A stretch of 44,115 nucleotides of DNA from Actinomycetes bacterium (lineage in GTDB: Bacteria; Actinomycetota; Acidimicrobiia; Acidimicrobiales; Palsa-688). The DNA lies in the NCBI GenBank assembly GCA_021808665.1, contig JAKBBA010000028.1:1-44115 (forward strand). Direction: 5' to 3'. Positions 18,231 to 25,439 of the stretch are shown here, piece by piece. The notes beneath the pieces were generated by a model. It ran no database searches and was not told the origin of the DNA. It was given only the letters and a program-made list of their open reading frames with translations. How positions within the stretch are numbered: position 1 is the stretch's first letter; the number at the start of each line of letters is the position of its first letter. Made by a program: the position numbers and the translations under genes.

Positions 18231-18480
18231 CCGCTCCTGCCCCGACGGTCACAAACGAACTCAAGAATCTCCTGCGGGCGGTCAAGCTCGGCCGCTGCGT
18301 CGACACGCTCCCCGAACGCCTCGTCCTGGCCCAAGCAGAAGAGCCGGTCCTAGCACGAACTCCCCGAACTGCTCCTCGCTGACGAGGTCACCCGCAGAGA
18401 GACCAGCTCGGCCAGCCTGCGGGCCCGCACCGCCGGCCTCGACGCCGATGGACCGGGCCCGGCCCCACGCCACTGGCGGG
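18227..18480 (+). pseudogene. istB: IS21-family istB helper ATPase relic
   Basis: The ATG at 18227 follows GAGGGAGG and opens a typical IstB N-terminus (NELKNLLRAVKLGR then CVDTLPERLVLAQAE). A frameshift near 18355 moves the homology to another frame (ELPELLLADEVTRRET, SLRARTAGLDADG). Family sequence ends around 18440-18480, before the AAA+ Walker A motif. Only about one third of the protein remains, so it is non-functional. Confidence 0.75.
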
Positions 18481-19204
18481 TGAAAATGGTTCGCGCGCCC
18501 CAGGGTCCGGTTCGTAGTGTGCGCTCATGATGGCCAAACTCGCCAGTCTTTGGAAACGTCGGCTAGCGACGGAGCATTTCGATTATGGCCATGCCGTCAC
18601 AGACTGCTTGGCCAAACGTATGCCAGCGTGGCACGTCGCACGCCACCGAGATGGACGTGGTCGGCCGGATCGGCGTCAACCCCCATTGCGCGTTCCTTGC
18701 CTGCTAGTTCCCGGCGAAAGCCTGAAAGCTCGCAGGGATCTGCTGCCAGACGCAGGCGGTCGTTGCCCGCCATAAGTCCGCGAGCGGCAGACGCAGAGGG
18801 ATGTTCTGGCGTCGAGCTGTCTCGATGGCACTGTGAGCCTCCCGCATCTCTTACTCTAAACGCTCCAAGCGGGCTTGCTGTCTAGCCAGTGAGCATACCC
18901 CTCGGTATCATAACCGCCCGAGCCCGACTGCGACACGTCCAGATCAGCCGTCCAGCTACGGATGAAACCCAACAGCTTGTTGCGCATGTCTTCGTGGGGT
19001 ACAAACCGTGTCTCAGGTTCGTGCGACGGTCTCCTCCGAAGAGCGGGAATCTGGCAAACGCTAGTTATTTCGAAACGGTTAGGCACAAAGTAGGGCTGAG
19101 GCGAACGACGACCTGCCCGACTTCCACCGAGATCCCGCTAACACTTGATTTCAGACCCTCCGTGGCCACCGTCCAACCCGTTGATGCGACGCTAGGATCG
19201 GGGT
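18481..19204. other. Gene-poor interval after the IS21 relic
   Basis: About 720 bp with no convincing complete gene. A minus-strand open stretch at 19086-18856 (76 codons) ends with protein-like sequence (RFVPHEDMRNKLLGF, IRSWTADLDVSQSGSGG), which may be the C-terminal stub of an inactivated gene; no family is recognised. Plus-strand frames at 18517-18885 are biased in composition and not supported. Confidence 0.4.
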
Positions 19205-19441
19205 ATGTACGGCTTGGCTGGAGTTCGACGTCTCGTTCAGCGAGCGCGCCTAGTGCCGTGGCGAGTCGAAGTCATGTCATCCGAGATGGGAGCAATCCGG
19301 ACAGACCTTCACCGAATGAGGGACGAGTTGGACGCTTCCACTCAAGTTCTCGAGGACTCGCTGATGCTGCTCAGCCGCTCGTTGGACGACATCTCCGAGC
19401 GACTCGCTGAGGTGAGGGACCGCCAAAGTCGAGCGATCTGA
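19205..19441 (+). CDS. Small coiled-coil protein preceding a glycosyltransferase-like gene
   Basis: A 78-residue protein with a basic N-terminus (MYGLAGVRRLVQRARL) followed by a continuous heptad pattern from about residue 24 to 75 (for example IRTDLHRMRDELDAST and LSRSLDDISERLAEVRDRQ). No enzyme motif is present. The ATG is preceded by AGGA at about 7 bases. The next gene starts 33 bases later on the same strand. The gene at 22533-22943 has the same design (basic N-terminus, C-terminal coiled coil, directly followed by a GT), so both may be scaffolds or length regulators for the adjacent transferase; that role is inferred. Confidence 0.6.
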   Translation: MYGLAGVRRLVQRARLVPWRVEVMSSEMGAIRTDLHRMRDELDASTQVLEDSLMLLSRSLDDISERLAEVRDRQSRAI

Positions 19442-19474
19442 GACGAGCTTGCGACATCAGAGGATCGGAAGCCA

Positions 19475-20701
19475 GTGAAGCTTAGGTCTGCGGACCGTAC
19501 GGGAATGTCCTCGCTATCAGAGCGCCGTTCGGTGGTGTTCGGCCTCGAGGGCCTCCAGCCGGAGGGAGCCGTTCCTGAGGCAACTATCGAAGCGTCCCTC
19601 GGGTATGTGCGCGCTTTCGCTGCGCGTGAGCCCGGATTGCTGGCAGGCGTAAGTCTGGACTCGTCTTGCGAGCCGTCCCATCTCATACGACACCTTCCCG
19701 ACGGGATCGCGATCGTGCCGCAGTGCGGTGTCGAAACGGCGAACCCGGTGGTTTTCCACGTCCTCAGCCTGCTCGCGAACCGATCAGCGCGAAGTCTGTG
19801 GCCGCTATGGGCGAGGAGCCCATCGGTAGCTCTGGCCGTGAGCGCCCACGACGACCTGACCCGCCAAGCCCTCGAAACCCAGACGAAAGACAAGTCCGGT
19901 CGCCTGAGGGCCAGCCGTCACCGGCTGGTCACCGTGGCGGACGTTGTCGTGGCGACTTCTCAAGCTTCGGCATTGGACGTGGTGGGCTGGGCTGGGATCG
20001 ACCCTTGCAGGGTCTTCGTCGCTCACCAGCCGGCGGGACCGGACCGCCACGACGCATCCGACGGCGACGCCGGCCCGCCCCGAGGAATATTTCCCGATGG
20101 GTTCGACCCTGGGGAGGGTTTCGTGCTCGCAGCGGCGTCAGCTTCGTCGTCGATGCACAACGAGGTGCTAGTTCAAGCGTTCGCTTCTGTCGACCCGGCG
20201 CTGCGGTCCGCCTGGCGGCTCGTGATCGCCTCGTCGCTGGATCAGGGCCCGGGAATGGACAGGCTTAAGGCGCTGATCAGCACCCTCGGCGTCGACAGTA
20301 GCGTGACGGTGCTCACCGGGCTGGGCGACCGTGGCATGCGCGACCTCTACCGGACGTGCCGGATAGCGGTCATCGGCGGGGTAGTGGACGGCTCGATAGG
20401 TGCGGCGCTTGACGCAGCGAGCGCCGGGGCTGGGATAGTAGTTGCCGACCACGACGCCCTCATGGAACTGGTGGCACAGCCAGACGCCCGGTACTACCCG
20501 ACGTCGGTGGACTCCACCCGGTCCGTGCTGTTGCGTTGCCTGACCGACGGCGAGTTCTGCCGTGCGAGGCGCAGCGAGACGGCCGATGCCCTGGCTGGCT
20601 ACGCCGAATCGGACACAGCCGCTTCGCTGCTCAGCGCGTACCGGCGGGCGCTTGAGGCCAGAGCGCGGCGGGCCCTGCCCGCCGCGGCAGCCTCCCTGTA
20701 G
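19475..20701 (+). CDS. GT-B glycosyltransferase-like protein lacking the usual active-site motifs
   Basis: A 408-residue protein with the alternating hydrophobic strand/helix pattern of a two-domain GT-B fold: ADVVVATSQASALDVVGWAG (about 155-174) resembles the end of a GT4 N-domain, and RLVIASSL (248-255), SSVTVLTGL and GIVVADHDALMEL follow C-domain order. At the place of the G-x-x-x-x-R-K-N segment it has AASASSSMHNE (220-230), and at the E-x7-E site it reads VVDGSIGAALDA (303-314). Both catalytic signatures are therefore gone, pointing to a pseudoenzyme or a very divergent transferase. The start is GTG at 19475 after GAGGA; Met11 at 19505 is possible. The 3' end overlaps the convergent GT gene by 103 bp. 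Confidence 0.65.
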   Translation: MKLRSADRTGMSSLSERRSVVFGLEGLQPEGAVPEATIEASLGYVRAFAAREPGLLAGVSLDSSCEPSHLIRHLPDGIAIVPQCGVETANPVVFHVLSLLANRSARSLWPLWARSPSVALAVSAHDDLTRQALETQTKDKSGRLRASRHRLVTVADVVVATSQASALDVVGWAGIDPCRVFVAHQPAGPDRHDASDGDAGPPRGIFPDGFDPGEGFVLAAASASSSMHNEVLVQAFASVDPALRSAWRLVIASSLDQGPGMDRLKALISTLGVDSSVTVLTGLGDRGMRDLYRTCRIAVIGGVVDGSIGAALDAASAGAGIVVADHDALMELVAQPDARYYPTSVDSTRSVLLRCLTDGEFCRARRSETADALAGYAESDTAASLLSAYRRALEARARRALPAAAASL

Positions 20702-22536
20702 AGATCCGCAAGCGCTCCCGGCGCGCTTGCGCTGTCCACCAGGTGGGCTGTCACGCCGGCTCCCTTCAGGGCTGCTCGGGTTTCGTCGCCCGCCGCTATG
20801 ACCGAGTCGACCGTCCATCTCTTAGTCCCGAGCGCATCTACAATCGCGCTCCGCGAGGCTGTCGGGTCGCCGTGGATGCTAACCACGACTCCGCTGGACC
20901 GCCCAGCGGCGGCGATCACCGGGGCGGCCACAGCCGGCTCGAACGACCCGGCGTCGAGCGCTACATGCACGACGTCCGCCAGTGACATCTCGACGGCGTC
21001 TGCTGGAGAGATATCACCCGAGCCCTCGCAGCGGCCCACTGGCTGTTCGACTATGACAGCTCCCAACGAAGCCACCCGATCCCGAAACCACGCAGCGACG
21101 TCGCCGTCCCCGAAGCTGAGATCGACGAAGCCGACCCGCGGTCTGTAAGCCTTGCGCAGCAGAGACTCCAATGCGACCGGCCACCCTTCGATCTGCCCTA
21201 CACGCACCTCCTCGCCGTGTCGGGTCGTAAGGACCCCACCGCCTGCAGTCGACCGGTATATCCCAACCGCGGCGCTCGTGAGGTCACTCGCGGCCATCTC
21301 GACGGTGCTCGTCACGGTCACGTCGGCAAACCCTGCATCCGGGGACCCGACAGTAGCGGCTTGGCTCACGTCGAAACCGGCGCCGGCACCCGCCGAGACG
21401 GCTTCGACCAGCTCGCCGGGTCCTTGGACGGCGACTCGCAGCGGACGGCGAAGGCCGGAGCACTCGTCGATCACAGCGCCGAGTACCGCAGTACGGTCGA
21501 AAGTCTCGAAGTACTTGACCCTGCGCCGCTGCGCCGCACGGGTGCGGTCGAGCCGTGCCTTATCGCCGAGCAAGGAGGCTACAGCGGCTGCGACCCTGGG
21601 AGGGTCGCCGCCCGCGAGAAGTACCCCGGCGTCTCCGATCGTCTCGGCCACCGCCCCGGATCCCACAGCGAACACGGCCAGTCCGGCTGCCATCGCCTCT
21701 AACAGCGGCACTCCGAAGCCCTCGTGCTCGCTGAGCGACACGTAAGCGGCGCATGACCACATCACCTCTAGGAGTTCACGCTCGTCCACCTTGCCGAGGA
21801 TCTCCACCCTGCCGGTCAGGCCCTGCTCAGCGATTTCTCTGTGAATAGCCTTGACGTATTCAGGGAAGGGACCGTACCCGACCAGGATCAGGCGCGCTGA
21901 GCGATCGAACGTCCTCTGGTAGAACCCGAACGAGCGCACGAGTTCCACCTGGCGCTTGCTCGGAACCATTCGACCGACGAACAGCCAATCCCCACTTCGG
22001 CGGCCTTCGGCGGACTCCGGTGGCACGAAGCGACTCCCGTCACTCCACACGGGCAGTACGGCTGCGCTACGAAACCCGACTTCGAGTAGCTCGAGTCGGT
22101 TGTAGTTGGAGTCGGCTACGGCGCTGACACAAATATCTGGCAGTTCACGTAGCTGTTGGCGTCCCAGGTGCAAATAGAAGTTAGTGGACGGCTCGGATAT
22201 GAGCTCGGCTGGGGTGATGTTGTGATAGATCACGGCTATGTCATGGCGGGCGGTGGCGACAAGCTCGAAGCAGTCGACCCCTATAGAGAAATGCCAAAGC
22301 ATTAGTTGGCGCCGGGCGGGGCGGTACTGCGATATCCGCCGCACTTCGCTTTCGCACCCAGCGCCAACCTTCTCTGTGTACAAGTCCGATTCGTAACCCA
22401 TGTCGCGCAGCAGGGTACGAAGTGAGAGCATCTGGGCTGTTATCGCGTCCCCGACGTCGGCGTTCTGGTGGAATTGGTCCACCCTGTCGTAGACGTCCAT
22501 GCCGCGCAGCCTCTGGAGCAAAGCCCCCCTCGTCAT
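20599..22536 (-). CDS. GT4-family glycosyltransferase with an extra C-terminal domain
   Basis: A 645-residue protein. Residues 1-390 are a full GT-B transferase: QFHQNADVGDAI (21-32), IYHNITPAE (103-111), FVGRMVPSKRQ (186-196, diphosphate-binding Arg/Lys) and SEHEGFGVPLLEAM with Glu272/Glu280. The residue pattern matches GT4 enzymes acting in O-antigen-like polysaccharide assembly. Residues of about 390-645 are an additional Rossmann-like region with no recognised motif (VVVSIHGDPTASRSA, DSVIAAGDETRAALKGAGV); it resembles a GT4 N-domain and may be a degenerate second transferase module. The start overlaps the stop of the upstream coiled-coil gene as ATGA. The 3' end overlaps the convergent gene. 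Confidence 0.85.
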   Translation of the reverse strand: MTRGALLQRLRGMDVYDRVDQFHQNADVGDAITAQMLSLRTLLRDMGYESDLYTEKVGAGCESEVRRISQYRPARRQLMLWHFSIGVDCFELVATARHDIAVIYHNITPAELISEPSTNFYLHLGRQQLRELPDICVSAVADSNYNRLELLEVGFRSAAVLPVWSDGSRFVPPESAEGRRSGDWLFVGRMVPSKRQVELVRSFGFYQRTFDRSARLILVGYGPFPEYVKAIHREIAEQGLTGRVEILGKVDERELLEVMWSCAAYVSLSEHEGFGVPLLEAMAAGLAVFAVGSGAVAETIGDAGVLLAGGDPPRVAAAVASLLGDKARLDRTRAAQRRRVKYFETFDRTAVLGAVIDECSGLRRPLRVAVQGPGELVEAVSAGAGAGFDVSQAATVGSPDAGFADVTVTSTVEMAASDLTSAAVGIYRSTAGGGVLTTRHGEEVRVGQIEGWPVALESLLRKAYRPRVGFVDLSFGDGDVAAWFRDRVASLGAVIVEQPVGRCEGSGDISPADAVEMSLADVVHVALDAGSFEPAVAAPVIAAAGRSSGVVVSIHGDPTASRSAIVDALGTKRWTVDSVIAAGDETRAALKGAGVTAHLVDSASAPGALADLYREAAAAGRARRALASSARRYALSSEAAVSDSA

Positions 22537-22943
22537 TGGTCCCCAAGTGGGTCCGCGAGGTCGTCCTCACCGGACGCTTCTTGCTGACGGGCGAGAGCTT
22601 CGAGTCTCGCTGAGAGATCTTCTAGGCGGCGCTCGGTTCGAGCGACTTTGACGCTCATAGCTATGGTTTGGCGTCGAAGGACCCCCAGGTACTGCTTCAC
22701 CTCGTCGAGGCCTTCCGCCAGGGCGGCTTCGAGAGCGGCGGTGGGCTCTTCCGCGCCGGCGGCGTTCCCACCCGACCCCGGCACTGGGACACTGGGCGGC
22801 GGTGAGTCGCTGGGCTGGCTGGCGAGAGGCCCCGCCGCCCTGCCCGCCTGAACGCCCCTGCCCGCCTGGGCAGCCCTGACGGCGCAGGCAGCCCGAAGTC
22901 TTGATAGCAGGCTGCGCGCACGGGAGGACGCTTGTGAGATCAT
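22533..22943 (-). CDS. Small coiled-coil protein coupled to the glycosyltransferase gene
   Basis: A 136-residue protein with three parts: a basic amphipathic N-terminus (about 1-38), a Pro/Ser/Gly/Ala linker (39-68), and a coiled coil (about 69-125, containing LDEVKQYLGVLRRQ and RRLEDLSARLEALARQQ). No catalytic motif. Its stop overlaps the GT start by four bases (ATGA), so the two are almost certainly translated together. Same architecture as the gene at 19205-19441. A role as membrane-associated scaffold or length control for the glycosyltransferase is inferred from this pairing only. Confidence 0.65.
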   Translation of the reverse strand: MISQASSRARSLLSRLRAACAVRAAQAGRGVQAGRAAGPLASQPSDSPPPSVPVPGSGGNAAGAEEPTAALEAALAEGLDEVKQYLGVLRRQTIAMSVKVARTERRLEDLSARLEALARQQEASGEDDLADPLGDQ

Positions 22944-22991
22944 CGTGGCGTAAGTGTAGGCAGCTGAACGCGCCGCTGGAACTTCACGCAG

Positions 22992-23828
22992 TCACGGGGC
23001 GACCAGGAACTCCTCGATGAGAGGCGCCGCTACTTCGGGGCTATCGACTAGGAGCAGATGGCCGGCTTCGGGGATGACCGCAAGGCGCGAACGGCGGACC
23101 AGCCGCGCAATGAGATGCGGATTGAAGGTGTCCACTATCGGGTCGTCACCCCCGGCGATGATCAACGTCCGCGCTCTCAAGAAGGGCAGGCCCGGCAGGG
23201 TCGAATACCCGGCGAGGGCGCTCAGCTGCGAGAAGTACCCCGCCGGGCTGGGCGGCCGGCCGGTTCGCGTGGAGGCGTGACCCTCGACCATATCCGAGTC
23301 GGTCCTGTACCGCCCCCCGTAAAGGCTGGGGGCGACATCCTTGAAGTACGAGCGGGAGTAGTAGCGCCGAGGTGTGGCGAGCCGGGCGGCCACGTCTAGG
23401 GGCGGCGGTTTGCCTCCCAACCCGACGGTGGTAGCGACAAGGACGAGACGCCGCACGCTGCGGGGGTGCTGGATGGCGAGGTGCTGGGCGAGGATGCCTC
23501 CCCAGCTGTAGCCGAGCACGTCCACCTGCGACAGGTTGAGCCGCTTGAGCATAAGCCGGACCATCAACGCGTTGAAGCCCATCGTGGGAGGCAGGAAGGA
23601 GAGGTCTGAGCTGCCCGTGCCGGGAAAGTCGAACATTATGAGCTCACGCCCGTGGAGGGCCCCGGCGAGCGGCTCCCACATGTCGATGTTTCCGCCGATG
23701 CCCATCACGAGCAGGAGTGGTGGGCCCTCCCCGACTGTCCGAACCCTTATGCGGGTCGGTCCGACGTTGACGAAGAAGGTTCGATCCCCTACTTCAGGGC
23801 TGGCGACGTTCCGGGACGGGTTGCTCAC
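22992..23828 (-). CDS. phaZ: Alpha/beta hydrolase, PhaZ-like intracellular PHA depolymerase
   Basis: A 278-residue alpha/beta hydrolase with oxyanion-region GIGGN (43-47), nucleophile elbow GYSWGG (Ser108), Asp229 in AGGDDPIV and His257 in EAGHLLLV. The segments TPRRYYSRSYFKDVAPSLYG and GDDPIV closely follow the intracellular medium-chain PHA depolymerases of Pseudomonas, as I recall that family. It would release 3-hydroxyacids from storage granules. The GTG at 23828 overlaps the stop of the acyl-CoA ligase as GTGA, which decides the start; the frame is open further upstream only as an antisense-free shadow of the ligase. Third gene of the phaC-ligase-phaZ operon, which supports the assignment. 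Confidence 0.82.
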   Translation of the reverse strand: MSNPSRNVASPEVGDRTFFVNVGPTRIRVRTVGEGPPLLLVMGIGGNIDMWEPLAGALHGRELIMFDFPGTGSSDLSFLPPTMGFNALMVRLMLKRLNLSQVDVLGYSWGGILAQHLAIQHPRSVRRLVLVATTVGLGGKPPPLDVAARLATPRRYYSRSYFKDVAPSLYGGRYRTDSDMVEGHASTRTGRPPSPAGYFSQLSALAGYSTLPGLPFLRARTLIIAGGDDPIVDTFNPHLIARLVRRSRLAVIPEAGHLLLVDSPEVAAPLIEEFLVAP

Positions 23829-25414
23829 CCTGCGAACCGGGTCCGCAGGAGCTTCTTGTCGAACTTCCCGACCGCGGTCTTGGGTATCTCGTCGAGCGTC
23901 TCGAAGCGGTCCGGCAGCTGCCAGGTGGCGAACCCGGACGCCTCGAGGTGGCTGCGGATCGCGTCTGGTGCCAAGGCGGTACCGGTGGCGGGCACCACGC
24001 ACGCCAAAGGCCGTTCCATCCAACGATCGTCGGGTATGGCTATCACGGCTGCTTCGACCACACCCGGCATGGCCATGATCGCCGCTTCCATGTCGACCGA
24101 GGAGATCCACTCCCCTCCCGACTTGATCAGGTCCTTGGTGCGGTCCGCTATCACGAAATAGCCGTCGGGGGAGCCGATCGCCACGTCACCTGTGTTGAAC
24201 CATCCGTCGTCGGTGAAGCTCTCCGCTCCGTGACCGTGAAGATAGCTGTCGGCGACCCACGGCCCGCGCACGTGCAGAGCGCCCATCGACTCGCCGTCGA
24301 AGGCTACTTCGGCGCCGTTAGGGTCGCGTATCGACACTTCGATACCCGGAAGCGGCATCCCGGCCTGGCTTCTCGCCCGGGTGATGAGCTCCGGCTCGTC
24401 GAGATCTCTCATCCACTCCTGCGGCCAGGCCATGCTCGCCAGCGGCGAGGTTTCGGTCATCCCCCACGCCTGGATTATCCTCACGCCGAAATCCCTGCCG
24501 TAGCGTTCTATCAGCGCTTTAGGCGGCTGGCTTCCGCCGCACACGATATGGCGCAGGCTCTGCGGGCGGGGCCTGCTGGCCAACGCGTCGGCCAGGGCGA
24601 TCCACACCGTCGGGACGGCTCCGGTCACGGTCACACGCTCTTCGAGCAGCAGGTCGGCGAACGGCTCGGAAGCGAACGCCCCGGCGTAGAACACGAGTTT
24701 CGCTCCGACAGCCACCGCTGCATAAGGCATGCCCCAGGCGTTCGCGTGGAACATCGGCACCTGGGGCAGCACACAGTCTCCGGGTCCTATCGCGAGGCCT
24801 GCCATAGAAGAGCACGCCAGGGCGTGCAGGAACGTGGAGCGGTGCGAGTACACGACGCCTTTGGGACGGCCCGTAGTGCCCGACGTGTAGCAGATACCGG
24901 CGGGGGACCACTCGTCTATGTCCGGCTGCTCGTAGGACGGTTCCGCTTCGCCGAGAACAGCCTCGTAGGCGAGCCCGCCGGGGATGCCTTGCGCGCTGTC
25001 GGAGAGGACCACGACGTGTCGCACCCCGGGAGTCGAGGGGAGCACCTGGGCGAGCAGGGCGACGAAGTCCGGGTCTACGAGCACCACCCGGTCGTCGGCG
25101 TCGTTGATCACGAACGCCAGTTCCTCGGGAGACAAGCGAACGTTGAGCGTGTGCAGCACCCGCCTGGAGCAGGGAACAGCGAAGTAGGCTTCGAGGTGGC
25201 GGTAGCTGTTCCAGGCGAGGGTGGCGACCCTCTCTCCCGGTGCGACACCCAGAGCGTCCAGCACGCCCATTAGCTGGCGGGCCCTGGCCGCGAAGTCGGC
25301 GTAGGTGTAACGGTGCAGCGAGCCGTCCGGGGCGCGGCTTGCTATCTCGGTGCGGCCGTGATGCTTGGCAGCAGAGTTGAAAAGCATCCACGTGCTAAGC
25401 GGCATGTCCATCAT
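23825..25414 (-). CDS. Acyl-CoA ligase (AMP-forming), medium/long-chain type
   Basis: A 529-residue member of the ANL superfamily: P-loop-like YTSGTTGRPKG (176-186), the WGMTETSP motif, WFNTGDVA, and C-terminal PKTAVGKFDKKLLR with the catalytic Lys. It resembles AlkK-type fatty acyl-CoA ligases (LNVRLSPEELAFVINDAD). It would activate fatty acids or the 3-hydroxyacids released by the depolymerase to CoA thioesters, feeding beta-oxidation or resynthesis of the polymer. It lies 25 bp after phaC and overlaps phaZ as GTGA, so it is part of a PHA cycle operon. The ATG at 25414 follows GGGGGA. Confidence 0.9.
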   Translation of the reverse strand: MMDMPLSTWMLFNSAAKHHGRTEIASRAPDGSLHRYTYADFAARARQLMGVLDALGVAPGERVATLAWNSYRHLEAYFAVPCSRRVLHTLNVRLSPEELAFVINDADDRVVLVDPDFVALLAQVLPSTPGVRHVVVLSDSAQGIPGGLAYEAVLGEAEPSYEQPDIDEWSPAGICYTSGTTGRPKGVVYSHRSTFLHALACSSMAGLAIGPGDCVLPQVPMFHANAWGMPYAAVAVGAKLVFYAGAFASEPFADLLLEERVTVTGAVPTVWIALADALASRPRPQSLRHIVCGGSQPPKALIERYGRDFGVRIIQAWGMTETSPLASMAWPQEWMRDLDEPELITRARSQAGMPLPGIEVSIRDPNGAEVAFDGESMGALHVRGPWVADSYLHGHGAESFTDDGWFNTGDVAIGSPDGYFVIADRTKDLIKSGGEWISSVDMEAAIMAMPGVVEAAVIAIPDDRWMERPLACVVPATGTALAPDAIRSHLEASGFATWQLPDRFETLDEIPKTAVGKFDKKLLRTRFAG

Positions 25415-25439
25415 GTGCGGTCCCCCGGAACGCTAGGAG

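Noticed and set aside
23948..25273. Long open plus-strand frame (441 codons) opposite the acyl-CoA ligase gene
   Set aside because: It lies wholly antisense to a gene with clear catalytic motifs; its composition is His/Arg-rich and typical of GC-rich shadow frames.
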